Source: Pirellulaceae bacterium (lineage in GTDB: Bacteria; Planctomycetota; Planctomycetia; Pirellulales; Pirellulaceae). Taken from it: 64,000 nucleotides of DNA. The stretch spans positions 43,928 to 107,927 of the forward strand of contig JAHDXO010000038.1 of assembly GCA_023382975.1 (NCBI GenBank). Reading direction: 5' to 3'. The position numbers and the translations under genes are program-made. The number at the start of each line of letters is the position of its first letter. Position 1 is the stretch's first letter. Shown one piece after another: positions 21,001-24,755 of the stretch. The notes beneath the pieces are model-generated. The model had not been told where the DNA came from. It saw nothing but the letters and a program-made list of their open reading frames with translations, and did not search any database.

Positions 21001-22349
21001 ATGCCGTTGACCGTGCCGGAAAGGCCGAGATTGATTGTGTCGTTGCCCAGTCCCGCCTTGATCGTCGAAGTGGCGGCCGCCAACGTGCTGTTGACGTCGA
21101 TCGTGTCGTTGCCCGTGCCGGCGCGCAGTTCGACCGCGACAATGCTGTTCGGCACAATCGTGCCGTAGGAGATCACGCCCGTCGACGCGCCCGTGATCGT
21201 TGTCGATGTGAAAATGATCGCGTCCTGAGTCCCATCGGTGGAGTCGTCCACGTTCAATACGGCAACTCCGCCGGAATCGTCGGCGAAGACGTTGCCGGCG
21301 ATGTTGTCCAACGTACCGGAGCCGAAGTTGGGCGACGCAAAGCCAATGTTGATGGTGTCACCAACGCCGACCTGCGTATCGACATAGGTGTCCGTGGTTG
21401 GCGGCGTGGCGGTGACGTTGACGATGTCGTCTCCCAATCCACCCAGCAGGTTGATCACCGCCAGCGAATCGCTCAGGTGATTGACTTGGTTCAGCGTGAT
21501 GACGTCGGCGCCACCGTTGCCGTTCAGCGTGACCGTCGCCTTGTTGCGGAAGTTGTACAACTCCGCGCCGCCCGCGAAGTTCACTTGATAAGTCAGTTCC
21601 GACAAACCGGTGATCGGATCGAGCAAGGTGGATCCTGGCCCCTGCACGAAATTCATCACGTTCACGGCCGTGGTGTCGTTGATCGTCAGACTGGCGGCGA
21701 CGGTCAAGTCTTCGACAGGTTCGAGGTTGTCGAAGTTGACCGTTTGAGTCAGTGCTCCCGCGGTGTACGTCACGGTGCCCTTAAAACCATCCGTGCTGCC
21801 GGCCAGGCCGGTCGCATAGTTCCCAGTCACCGTCCCACTGGGCGTGCCGGTCAATTGGAGCAAGTCAGTGCCAGCCCCACCATCGAAGTGAATAACGCGG
21901 TCAATCAAGCCACCCGACATATCGATGGTCAGCGAGTCCGCGCCCGCACCGAGATTCACGTAGATGTCGCCCGATCCACCGAGAATCGCGTAGGCAGTTC
22001 CTGCACCCGGGTCGATATCGAAATCGTTCGCATAGTCGCCCAACTTCCCCGCATTCCAAGCGCCATTCAGATTGTGCCTGACAGAAACCGTGCCGCCCAA
22101 CGCGGGATTCGGTGCCATCGAGAGATGCAGATCCTCGCTTGCCGCACCGCCTACGTCTCCGGTGAACGTTACGGAGACATTGGGGACGAAATTCACATCG
22201 ACCGCGAGCAGTTGCCGCTGCTCCAGCGGTTCGATCTGGGATTGCCTCAGCATTTGGCGGAAGCGGTCGCGGCGGAGCTGCCGGTTCCGGAACTTGCGAC
22301 TCTTCGTTTGCGTCCCACTAGAAAGCCAATCACAGAATTTGCGGAACAT
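1..22349 (-). CDS. Giant LEPR-XLL-type secreted multidomain adhesin-like protein (3' end outside window)
   Basis: A single minus-strand frame runs from an ATG at 22349 to the left edge, giving at least 7,449 residues; the C-terminus is missing. The start is set by a strong GGAGGAG site six bases upstream. Residues 39-49 (IEPLEQRQLLA) are the planctomycete LEPR-XLL export/sorting motif, preceded by an Arg/Lys-rich stretch. Residues about 50-1990 are Asp/Gly-rich beta repeats with units such as GAGTGNDTI. From about 1990 onward, bacterial Ig-like modules dominate: roughly 15 with a VIKDGNTVI-type core and about 18 ending in WEVTVEPLADG and EDLAGN. Four pairs of P domains and two PPC-like domains are interspersed. 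The characteristic motifs keep the same frame along the whole length, so I see no frameshift. I infer an extracellular adhesin or surface-scaffold role; there is no recognisable enzyme core in the visible part. Confidence 0.93.
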   Translation of the reverse strand, partial: MFRKFCDWLSSGTQTKSRKFRNRQLRRDRFRQMLRQSQIEPLEQRQLLAVDVNFVPNVSVTFTGDVGGAASEDLHLSMAPNPALGGTVSVRHNLNGAWNAGKLGDYANDFDIDPGAGTAYAILGGSGDIYVNLGAGADSLTIDMSGGLIDRVIHFDGGAGTDLLQLTGTPSGTVTGNYATGLAGSTDGFKGTVTYTAGALTQTVNFDNLEPVEDLTVAASLTINDTTAVNVMNFVQGPGSTLLDPITGLSELTYQVNFAGGAELYNFRNKATVTLNGNGGADVITLNQVNHLSDSLAVINLLGGLGDDIVNVTATPPTTDTYVDTQVGVGDTINIGFASPNFGSGTLDNIAGNVFADDSGGVAVLNVDDSTDGTQDAIIFTSTTITGASTGVISYGTIVPNSIVAVELRAGTGNDTIDVNSTLAAATSTIKAGLGNDTINLGLSGTVNGIQGALFLEGNDGNDDIVVNDNLSASNNTYVITSTTFQRTAPSPIPTALVTYATAESLTLNAGTGNDEIAVNSTLATTPVNVNAGAGADNVRVGLAPDTLDNIASLVTVDGGAGPGNDWLFVLDESAATNHTYTVTPTSVTRDDGVQVDYNATIERLAVYGADADTAGVGDTFNVTPSTTTIYSLFGNDPAVLVGDTLIYNGSGTKTITGQGSGIITSPGFQPVNFFEFETVSPTGTFDDVIDFTQIAGGEDTLPNSVRLVLDATGTWFDVYVDTDTTDNNPEVLFVRELFAQIGTVTVTGGADNDTLIVDHTNGLINRTIYFNGNGQTGAPGDKLVITGTPAGFAAANPNARETYVVGADQFSGTWVIDPNDNRGPGIVLPGDGDEMTVIFTGLEPVDTDTAVAVFDVIMSEFGDNATIVNGTPLSGAASLRVVDNSGTFETFQFANKTTARIMGYRRSDAFRINYTTAAQGLTDLEIYGHLALDVPTDPLLITSPYLPDDNSAESFELDATDAITTSVFGQNGVDTFHNNGWPLYATGPSNMQSLNGIINIDGGAGTDGSYLSDTNSAVGQQATLTNTQLTGAAPAVINYTNLETFFYEASSDADTIDILSTQLGTSYYITGNGGADIITIGNQTLGFNTVGNYDGTLIGIQGDILLTGEYNPISPGADDTINVDASGDLQLAYPSLFMPAATMGINPGFVFNNAPFGYAESGPATELIGFAPAAIRYRHTATNVLPDPLYNNRIEFLNVLGSQGDDVIEVNATTATNTTTFDTREGADHVTIAGDSLSANNLFRGEGDNPASSASDQFTVNISAHLGQAAFALIQSLQIEGNDPAVDTNNRDRLTINDNNGAFVRNLNYDYLDTAGDLDILANVAGAGLAGANNPSMPVNVRSMETLIFNGAGGNDIVRVTGTSADDLLTVALLPSGAVPGAIPANPDSARQTSASNSAMVFLGGNPYLSMPGAGAPGDTLEDNVPGLAGGGTGTDILINGISNFWGVTLDGSGTGAGVVSGNRAIVQAASESPVVDPVGTLDIFGFGVGTVIPGFGAGGAFDNISVNNFISGANRVTAFNTGQAALLVPVAVAPASFVNTDAPGNQPRPGLVVNAGDEAGVRTAGPLAGTVADDIYATAHGLFNIQINGNLPVLGGIAPDGLPAGDRLNLSSPTSFSIWSDKETPPNVSIFAGNDSFGVVSSSIERTALLPGNGVVNLVGDNNDETVDQNDNFVVVGRSVDGDLLDGGYQEATVEINGSAPILIEGLQFLNVYGFDLVGVDRVNPVIEPKPDVPATGDPAQNFDTLDIRPYADDTPRGWGVDVTYNEGFPYDQDGAQLDLLIYRTSLFGGEVSEAIVIQPSGPLAGEISVTNLGFGTPIVDIDFVGNLDIIVLDDDGFPNDTDTLTLRGTDPANPGSSGNDTFDINFGAAGDVANPMVIVTDTSSATQLYRLRTIDDAGNPTFTTVNFESLGGTDVFNVTPDANVAVFIDAANPIGALQQQGDTLNVITGGAATAVTLNEDLDSGTVTVLGLQPVTFTNIERLQLDGRDYVLPTQRPTIDLPDANDTGWSHLDNVTYWENSPGDQLVPFVVTAEVGTTVVIKDGNTIIDGPYVSTGSDVRILNLGNGTHKLSAEASDAGNNERYQSEELIVTIDRLVPAAPADFVMLDASDTNIIGDDITYIRPVAIAGTGEPNARIRLYASLKDPVTHFDLDGDPYTNELIGQGVVNTDGTWEITVEPLRDGHWNIYGLQEDLAGNISPLATELRYLNYVGPAVAVPDATLVPGDVVTSSTILINLDGNITSVVVNFDPSVPPPTVGVTHASPTDLTMTLTSPAGTTVTFPFTGNTSYSFTEFNGEVTTSGNGGVWVLTVQDTVAGNAGTLVDWTISIATDNPDDADILTTANLAIPDAVYTPGVLVTSTINVPVSVVINALTATTFFSILDPLAALSELEVILIAPDNVTTYTLADLVNPNSPIDFNGMDSLGTWTLTIQDLVANDADPTPQFQLDQWLLDIEYVVGALNIEIDNTAPQRPTMDLPTAFDTGSSAFDNITYTADPVPFTVTADPGTTVIVKNGNTILELIEVNGVAQAPGTTSFVSTGSDTVAVNLSDGTYLLSAESMDVAGNISHQSEELVVEIDRVAPLASAPTLAPYSDTGVLGDFLTSIQQPAFIGTAEPNSLVRVYANGVLVGQGVATSQGEWEITVEPLADGEYAITTEVEDLAGNIAIWPPSQVEPLTITIDSEGPQRPTMDLLAANDSGSSNLDNVTNWEDGVGNQLVPFTVTADVGTTVVVKAGNTILELVAVNGIVQAAGTTSFVSTGSDVVTLTLAEGTYLLSAEATDDADNVSHQSEELVVVIDRSAPAASAPSLAPYSDTGVTGDLRTSIQQPAFTGTAEPNALVRVYADGVLAGQGVATSQGEWEITIEPLADGAHNITTTVEDLAGNVSAGGGPLTITIDTVAPQRPTIDLPAASDSGRSNLDNVTAALNDVPFTVTADAGTSVVIKNGNDIIDSFTMVGTSTVRTLTLAEGTHLLSVESTDDAGNISHQSAELIVVIDRTDPAASAPSLAPYSDTGIAGDFRTSIRQPAFTGTAEPNALVRVYADGVLVGQGVATSQGAWEITVEPLADGEYDITTIVEDLAGNVSAASAALTITIDALAPQRPTMDLLAVNDSGSSNLDNVTNWENAPGNQQVPFTVTADAGTAVVIKNGNDVIDSFTMVGTSIVRTLTLAEGTYLLSVESTDDAGNVSHQSEELVVVIDRTAPAASAPSLAPYSDSGVVGDLLTSIHQPAFVGTAEPNALVRVYANGVLVGQGVATSQGDWEITVEPLVDGVHLITTEVEDLAGNITASDPADALRITIDSGAPQRPTIDLLDADDTGWSSLDNVTRLTTPRFVITADAGTTVVIKDGNTVVFGPVSFDVLDALDGTDGTYTVTYDFNLVETNLGIPAEGTHLLSVEAWDSAGNVSHQSEELVVTIDATAPLVPYAFNMLDASDTGVIGDDITSIRQPAIEGWGEPNARIRIYAALKDPVLHNDIGPRELIGQGVVNTSGHWEITVEPLRDGHYNIYGEQEDLAGNVSELALDVRTLQYTGPGTLIDDADVGQVQQQVVLSNQTYPTQTIESLSLSLNITHPDISQLSATLSNGIQTIPITLPVVGSVALPAFIGDPVAAAWELTVTDSVVGLAGMLNSWSLSMTFTGGGSLTTSAQPPAAIPDAVAGIPAVSVINVPDSVSIIEVRATPNYNHPDPTELIVTLESPSGTIVGVPVGGGVYTIDFDGQDSAGLWTLTIVDNVPGNAGSLTDWLLEIDYEVGVLNIQIDNTQPQRPTIDLVDTYDTGVSRLDNVTKLNELLFTVTSDAGAYFVIKDGNTVIYPASGLADFDALDTDSDGRIQILLTLADGAHPLSVHSFDDAGNLSAQSEELLVTVDSQVPLAPANFDLVTSSDSGDSNSDDTTAIRQPAITGTGEPNSLIRLYAALKDPVYHYDITVPQLIGEGVVNSSGVWEITVEPLIDGHYNIYGEVEDLAGNISPWAFQTRTLSYLGPGGPIPDPIPGVLSVTPTLSAGTGAGVVTSAVLNATLTVGDTSNLIASLTSGAGTIIPITLPANGGAFSVPLNILIGERAEGTWTFTIEDIVPGGLPQLTLDSWSLSVGIALDVGGTLNWTPGDTTDQPIPDAIQTGPAYFVIGVPAPVTITGVGVWPTFNHPALGELLVELQSPATTQVNVGTSGGSFSNYNGENAYGYWTLIVTDLQAYNAGALDHWWLDIRYTVGALNIQIDGTAPQRPTLDLQTVADSGASDLDNVTNADNPVPFTATTDPGATVVIKDGNTVIDAFTMWSFALSGEQEVTPILGSPATGSAVVVLDLQTNLLSWEITFSDLTGAPTAAHFHAGAFNQNGPVVVNLGAPTGNAYIGSTTLTQAQADALLAGSWYVNIHTAAWPAGEIRGQVSQLIAPLGAPAGGLVRMLDLDEGTHLLSVESTDPSGNISHQSEELVVTVDRTAPPAVAPILAPYSDTGALGDGITGEKQPAFYGTTEPNAFVRIYANGVLAGEAQAGADGLWEITLEPLVDGDYVITADFTDLAGNTSVWTDDDGEPLTLTIDSTQPQRPTIDLLDADDTGVSHLDNVTNLNELRFTVTSDVGSYFVIKDGNTVIYPVDYAVNGPASFDALDVDSDGRIEVVLTLADGAHPLSVHSFDDAGNRSAQSMELLVTVDSVAPVGTVPTLAIFADSGVVGDGVTIVNPPAFVGTAEPNAFVRLYANGELVGQGVATAGGVWEITIEPLASNAYAITAVVEDLAGNVSVLSDPFALLVDPIEPNDEPATATVLGSLPKITLNDILLHSDTDVDFFQYTAAHTGMLILNAFSADPDVQVEVWTIGGAQTLVLVATGSQLLSGKYVDSLAMPVVGQQQYFIRVLYGGSTLASPVSYDLEIENFASPVPNFVVLEPADDTGSSNLDNVTSPVLVPTLNQVRITIEADLTGFWQAGIPMLSAADAANGLAGAAVEVFVDGVSVGFADPVPGSNYDLWSFTLDANDPLLADGLRLVKGAVRIFDGLGSDRSTLSVPLALTLDRVAPLIPQGTHLLDASNTGLLTDNITSIQNPAIAGTGEPNALVRLYAIRKDPVTHLEIPGAPLELIGQGLVTTTGEWEITIEPLADGHYNLYARQEDLAGNISPLTLVYTGQGGPIPDAVVGQISSSVELSSTTVPNPVLGVSLLVDLSVGDTTGLTATLTSPSGTVMNVPLPAGGGVFTVPFANDFDGEPAFGFWTFEITDSLLGVAPLTLNSWDVTVQTSSITVTPTTNVGAAIPDVTPGTASFIINVPVSAIINWIVVDATISHPDLSELVVTLTSPEGTVVDVDLNSLAQLFTDHFGENALGDWTLTITDNVPGNVGELEDWMLEIYTGIYNLHIDATAPQRPTINLVNDDDSGRSDLDNVTYGQVIPTVPGQDATVDFTVTGEAGATVVVKNGNTVIHTFDPFPGGTQTITLTLPEGTHLLSTEATDAAGNRSHQSQELVVTVDTTAPAAIIDTALAPYSDSGTVGDGLTAIRQPAFVGTAEPNALVRVYANGVLVGQGVATSQGDWEITVEPLVDGQYAITTEVEDLAGNITASDPEDSLVITIDGLGPQRPTIDLVNADDTGWSQFDNVTIGSPVQGAGIVDVRVTGDPGEDYVVKDGNTVIASGTIPASGQIVLTLNFNTLAGVTGFPAQGPHPLSVELIDAAGNVSHQSEELLITIDFTAPAAPLALNLLTSSDTFDNLGFGTSIGSSTDNITNIQQPAFNGTGEPNARVRVLAGGVVVGQGVVDPDGNWEVTVEPLADGTYSITAVLEDQAGNVSAPSQALSITVDTMSPQRPTLDLPTASDSGWSSLDNVTNAGSPISFTVTAQPGSRVLIKNGETVIDDFIMVGSSMSRPLAFASNGTYLLSAEAFDAAGNRSAQSQELVLTVDRALPAAPAALNLLTSSDTFDNVAGLIGPQWTSTDNVTFIRQPAFDGTGEPNARVRVLANGVVVGQGVVNSNGTWEVTVEPLADGVYTITTVQEDLAGNVSAASAALTITVDGLAPQRPTLDLTADTGLSGLDNVTNSANPVPFTVTAEVGSRVLIKNGETVIADFLMPALSTTVGLTLAEGTHLLSVEAFDAAGNRSAQSEELVVTVDRTPPGAPGVLDLLTSSDTYDNVAGLNGPNWTNTDNITFIRQPAFGGTGVEAGSVIRVMANGVVVGQGVVNTDGSWEVTVEPLADGVYQMTAVVEDLAGNVSATSQPLTITVDGLAPQRPTLDLWAADDSGRSSLDNVTFAGNPLSFTVTAEAGSRVMIKSGETVIDDFIMVGDSTTRTLSFANDGTYLLSVEAFDAAGNRSAQSEELILTVDRTAPLAPSVPDLLAVSDTGSSNSDNFTSINQPAFQGTGEANSLVRVYANGELVGQGVVTSFGAWEVTVEPLKPGQHLITAELEDLAGNIGPRSAALTIVIDPYEPNDTRATATILGSLPKVTVNDVLLHNAADVDMFKITAHSTGMLIVNAFSADAIALRVLDVNGNVIATGTQSTVTAGLDVDRIVIPVVSQREYFIEVTYNGGTPTEPVTHVAIYDLEIENFAAPVPTDVTLDPNDDSGRANNDFVTLVDDSRLLVKADLELFADAGMPILTAAQALAGNVPGAAVEVFVNGVSVGFADPFFGLSNLFELRLDVQGGVDPNVGEWQLTIPLNTGGRTAPPRVVAVDNAGYLQIVRAAVRIFDGQVQARTQMSPELNVHFDPNAPDANLVTIELASYSDTGIVGDGITSITKPAFVGNAEANAKIWVYAQRLNASGNPVGGAQLIGQTIVGSDRTDDVVGDGLGHWEITSEPLADGLYAITARLEDVAGNVSTMTAPPVLITVDATLPQRPTIDLVGPDVVSNDVLGVAPIFSDTGRSTTDNITQGYAADPNVTGNRLVQVRVSAEPGSTVVIKDGEEVIDTFVMPAGIGFVFRTLSLSQNPHPLSAEAFDTAANRSMQSEELLVLIDMTAPNAGLVTASLAAESDSGLSNSDRVTKQSQLIFHGVAEANATVRLFANGVLVGQGTVHSDQSNPPTTINPPGTNMLGSWQVTTQSLVDGGYNITLEIEDAAGNVTAVNPVLNPGNTIDVVIDTVPPNKPYLDLLDDTGRHSSDNVTQDNTPSLSMTSQDPNVALAQLLQANNLVFRLFLRPEGGAETKIFDSGLTSQTLLTQTLAQLPDGVHNLKLEIEDRAGNLSLPYLLTVTIDTQAYLGTGSLHPDSDTGVPGVVATFSDRITSVYSPSFYGTAEANNVVTVVIDGVAAGTAVAVPLDGNGAFQPPQSPYQLVQGNWRIDTSVVLADGPHSVVFTYEDLAGNRISSQPLQIFVDTAGPQITDVNINSRTDGYNIWSKKAGSNGNDTLVPTPLVNRLVIDVQDLPARSTGFLYQALLTPNAVDPGHFRVVGDANGVIPIQSVTFTSDPVNNGAVATGYLTIEFYAPLPDDRFTLTISDQLTDPAGNRLDGESNAAAPNNSSPSLPSGNGV
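2770..3110 (-). other. PPC-like domain (copy 2) in the giant protein
   Basis: Residues about 6413-6526. It reads VNDVLLHNAADVDMFKITA, STGMLIVNAFSAD and a closing YFIEVTYNGG, with an IENFAAPVP module after it. It is clearly homologous to the copy at 7740-8100, so a block of several modules was duplicated as a unit. Confidence 0.6.
6300..7010 (-). other. Pair of P-domain-like modules (pair 4)
   Basis: Residues about 5113-5350. It contains HPDLSELVVTLTSPEGT, GENALGDWTLTITD, NVPGNVGELEDWMLEI, and an upstream copy ending FGFWTFEITD. It is followed directly by an APQRPTINL module, as in the other three pairs. Confidence 0.7.
7740..8100 (-). other. PPC-like domain (copy 1) in the giant protein
   Basis: Residues about 4750-4870. 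The sequence NDILLHSDTDVDFFQYTA, followed by TGMLILNAF and a closing YFIRVLYGG strand, matches the bacterial pre-peptidase C-terminal (PPC) beta-sandwich pattern. An IENFASPVP-type module follows. The same block occurs again at 2770-3110. Confidence 0.6.
9690..10400 (-). other. Pair of P-domain-like modules (pair 3)
   Basis: Residues about 3983-4220. The clearest copy reads HPALGELLVELQSP, then a GGSFSNYNGENAYG turn, then YWTLIVTDLQA and DHWWLDI. This order and spacing are diagnostic of the kexin-type P domain. The partner copy ends in GTWTFTIEDIVPGG. Confidence 0.7.
11060..11760 (-). other. Pair of P-domain-like modules (pair 2)
   Basis: Residues about 3530-3763. The same arrangement as the other pairs is seen: an IPDAV lead-in, an HPD or HPA strand, SP(S)GT, and a WxLTIxD terminus followed by LxDWxLEI. 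It sits between an EDLAGN module and a QPQRPTIDL module. Confidence 0.6.
14935..15720 (-). other. Pair of kexin-type P-domain-like modules (pair 1)
   Basis: Residues about 2210-2471 of the giant protein. Two consecutive modules end in the characteristic GVWVLTVQDTVAGNAGTL and LGTWTLTIQDLV phrases followed by a DWxxxI strand. This matches the C-terminal half of the proprotein convertase P domain. Each is introduced by an IPDA phrase. They interrupt the Ig-like ladder at a boundary between type B and type A modules. Confidence 0.65.
16400..22200 (-). other. N-terminal Asp/Gly-rich beta-repeat region of the giant protein
   Basis: Protein region, residues about 50-1980. It contains recurring phrases such as GADSLTIDMSGGLIDR, LTGTPSG, NAGTGNDTIDVNSTLA, GAGADNVRVGL and GNGGADIITIG. 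These resemble hemolysin-type calcium-binding repeats in Asp/Asn/Gly content, but the strict GGxGxDxUx nonapeptide tandem is not maintained. I infer a long beta-roll or beta-helix-like stalk. Calcium binding is plausible from the acidic loops but is not shown by the sequence. Confidence 0.6.
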
Positions 22350-22885
22350 CAGAAGCTCCTCCACGTCAAAAGGTTGTTACCTTGAATCACCCGGTTGCGA
22401 AAGAACAAGGCTTCGCCGCACACTGTGCCAATCCCGCTCGGCCCAGTCGTTGCGAAGCCCTTGAAACTCGTTTTTGTCTGTTCGAAATCCATGCGAGATT
22501 CGCCGGAGTCCAGAAAACTCGATAAATAAGGAAGCATTCCCATCCGAGAAAAAAAGCGATTTCCGCCACAAGATGGGTTTTGTGTAAAGAGACCCTTCAG
22601 CCCAAAAAGCCACTCAAAAGTCATAGTCTTCCCAGTTTCCCGCCGATTGCAACCAACGCAGTGGTGAAGTACTAGCGAAGGTCTGGTGAAAGTAATTGCG
22701 CCACGAATACCGGTTGGGGAAATGTTTCGGGGTCTGTGGGTCGATCCCGACATAAGAATGCCGTTGCCATGGGCCCTTCCAGTGAACAATCAGCACCCCC
22801 TCGCTAGAACTAATGCTGTTCCGTTTTGTGAAGAATTCCCGACAAAATCGATGATTTCTGCTGCATCATTCAGCTCAATCCTCGC
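22350..22885. other. Intergenic leader region upstream of the giant gene
   Basis: About 535 bases between the papain-fold gene and the giant gene. Several overlapping short minus-strand frames occur, none with a recognisable protein pattern or a good ribosome site. The composition is more AT-rich than the flanking genes, as expected for a 5' leader. I could not pick a confident promoter. Confidence 0.5.
22352..22363 (-). promoter_or_regulatory. Ribosome binding site of the giant gene
   Basis: The minus strand reads GTGGAGGAGCTTCTG directly before the ATG at 22349. The GGAGGAG core is nearly perfect and optimally spaced, which decides the start against upstream in-frame possibilities. The LEPR-XLL motif then falls at residue 39, as is usual for this family. 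Confidence 0.8.
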
Positions 22886-23725
22886 TCATTTTGGATTTTG
22901 CAACTCGCCCGAGGCCAACCATTGGTGAGTGACCAACGTCCAGAAGTCGGCAGCCAGTTGTTCGCGGACGTACGAATAGGGCAACCAGCCGTATCCGTCC
23001 TCGCCCCACACGCTTCCCCAGGAATTGGCGAACAACAGGGCGCCGCGATCCGAACGAACGCGGCGAGTGTCGTCGTATCCGACCGCCAAGACAGCTTGGC
23101 CGCCATGCACGCCATCGAAAATCGTCGGGTAGGGTATCTCGGCCTCTCCATCGACCGAAGTGCTGACCGGGAATCCAAACGCAACCACAAATCCTGCAGC
23201 GAGAAAACGCTTCACCGTCTCCAGCGTGTCCTCCGGACGCCCGTCCCGTTGATCGAGCCGAAAATAGGTCGCACCGGCCAACCGGTCGGCAGCGGCGTAG
23301 ACGAAGGCGTCCGGCTCGCGGCCTCGTCCCTCGGCGACACTCGGCCACAGTCGTTCCGGCGGCAAACCGAAACGCAGCAGGGCTTTGAGCGCCGGACGCA
23401 ACGCCAATCCGCCATCGATCGATCCGCCAAGCCACCGCCGGGCGGTGTGGTCGACGAACAACGGCGAAGGCTCCAGAACTCGCCCCGTTGTGCGTCGCTC
23501 AAAGTACTGTACCAGTCCCAAACAGGCGCAGACACTGCTGGTGGCCAGTTGACGCTGATCATGGACTCGGCCGCAGTATTCTCGCAAATCGACTCGTTCC
23601 GGGCGCGCTGGTGCTTCGGGTAACTCGCGCAATATCTTGACAACCGCGTCGTGTTTCGAAGTGAAATCCCGCGGATCGGGCAAGTCGCGATGCCAACCAA
23701 GTCCCGGAATGGTAAATTCGCTCAT
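22886..23725 (-). CDS. Papain-fold (C1A-like) protein with altered catalytic residues
   Basis: The 279-residue protein has the bacterial C1A-like layout: LGWHRDLPDPRDF near the N-terminus, then DQRQLATSSVCACLG at the place of the active-site helix, GVHGGQAVLAVGYDD, and FANSWGSVWGEDGYGW near the C-terminus. In active family members the first motif is DQGxLGSC and the second contains GGHA. Here the Cys position is Ser and the His position is Gln, while the Asn of NSWG is kept. It is therefore probably a pseudoprotease or binding protein. A Cys lies three residues after the Ser, so an unusual nucleophile cannot be excluded. There is no signal peptide. The start at 23725 has a GGCAGGG site; an upstream in-frame ATG exists. 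It lies upstream of and on the same strand as the giant gene. Confidence 0.85.
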   Translation of the reverse strand: MSEFTIPGLGWHRDLPDPRDFTSKHDAVVKILRELPEAPARPERVDLREYCGRVHDQRQLATSSVCACLGLVQYFERRTTGRVLEPSPLFVDHTARRWLGGSIDGGLALRPALKALLRFGLPPERLWPSVAEGRGREPDAFVYAAADRLAGATYFRLDQRDGRPEDTLETVKRFLAAGFVVAFGFPVSTSVDGEAEIPYPTIFDGVHGGQAVLAVGYDDTRRVRSDRGALLFANSWGSVWGEDGYGWLPYSYVREQLAADFWTLVTHQWLASGELQNPK

Positions 23726-24002
23726 GGCAACCCTGCCAGACATGGAGAACGCTACCGGCAGTCCGAAGCTGGAAAGAATTGGGACCACGACGCTGCCAGC
23801 TCAGCAAAGAGCACGAGTATTACAATTAGCCCACGTGCTTACGAAACAATACATGCAGACTGGTGGAACTTTGGGGATTGCCAAAACGGAGTTCGGAACC
23901 CCAAAACGCGATTTCTGAGTTTCGCAAGAGATTCAGGGGCGAGTTGTGAACAGCCGTCGGGGACCGCACAAGCAGCCAGCGTGTGGGCGGCGAAGGCGCC
24001 GC

Positions 24003-24755
24003 TCACTCGGCATTCCCGACCAATTCCCAGCGGACACCTTGACCTGAACCGTCGCCCACAAAGCGGATCAGATTCTGTTTCTGGTTGCGGTTCAGGGAAT
24101 TGATCGTATCGTGCAGACGGCGTTTCGAATCCTGTTCGGAGTTGGGAGGCAGTGGATCGTCGATGCGGATCGGCCAGCCTTCCTCCTCGAATGCCGCGAG
24201 AATGCGTTCCTGGTTCGCTGCCGGAACCTTGAACTGTTTCACCACGACGTCGCCGAACCGCAATTCTTGCCGCTCGCGGTCCCATGTCGGTTTCGTCGAC
24301 TCGGACGGTTCGGCGACCGCCGACTTGGTGCATGTCACCAAACCGCAAGGCGTGTCGGCCGAAGGTTCGGTCAACACGCTACAAGCAAAGCGACCTCCCG
24401 CTTCGGTCAGCACAAAGCATGTGCGGCGGCTGAACGTCAGCCCGCTCGGTCGCTGCAGACGCTGGAAGGTCCTGGCGTCTTCGCCTGCCAAGGTGGTTTC
24501 CTTGGCGTGATCGACAAACCCCTTGCAGACGAACCAACGAAACTCGCTGTTGGTGCAGCCGGCCTGCCGCAGGGTGTCGATTTCGACGGCGAAGTCCCAG
24601 ATGTCGCGATCAACCTCGCGGGCATACTGCCGAGCTTCCACCAGCAGACGCAGTGCTTCCCGGCTGCGCCGCAACACGCTGACGACGGCCGGCTCGCTCG
24701 GCGGCTCGCAGATCGCGGGGCATTCTCGGAGTGCATTGGGTTGAGCACCGACCAC
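24003..24755 (-). CDS. Planctomycete conserved hypothetical protein, tandem paralogue 2
   Basis: About 250 residues if translation starts at the GTG at 24755, which has an AGAGAG site; the frame continues to 24926 but that extension looks non-coding. It is strongly similar to the neighbour at 25111-25920. Shared blocks are EALRLLxEAxxYAREL, WDFAxEIDxLxxAGCT, RRTCFVLTEAG, WDRxRQELRxGxVVVKQ, KVPAANQERxLAAFEEEGWP and LHDTINSLNRNQK. The C-terminal half looks like a compact DNA-binding-type (winged-helix-like) domain, but this is inference. No signal peptide or membrane segment is present. I do not know its function. Confidence 0.8.
   Translation of the reverse strand: MVGAQPNALRECPAICEPPSEPAVVSVLRRSREALRLLVEARQYAREVDRDIWDFAVEIDTLRQAGCTNSEFRWFVCKGFVDHAKETTLAGEDARTFQRLQRPSGLTFSRRTCFVLTEAGGRFACSVLTEPSADTPCGLVTCTKSAVAEPSESTKPTWDRERQELRFGDVVVKQFKVPAANQERILAAFEEEGWPIRIDDPLPPNSEQDSKRRLHDTINSLNRNQKQNLIRFVGDGSGQGVRWELVGNAE

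Noticed and set aside
96..22385. Many long plus-strand reading frames, one of nearly 1,100 codons, opposite the giant gene
   Set aside because: They are the exact antisense frame of the minus-strand gene. Their proteins are Arg/Gly/Val/Asp-rich without family resemblance, and mirrored motifs (QIDRRPLR opposite QRPTIDL) show they are shadows of high-GC codon bias.
22349..22789. Minus-strand 146-codon frame ending at the giant gene's start codon
   Set aside because: No recognisable motif, no ribosome site, several overlapping alternative frames; better explained as the leader of the giant gene.
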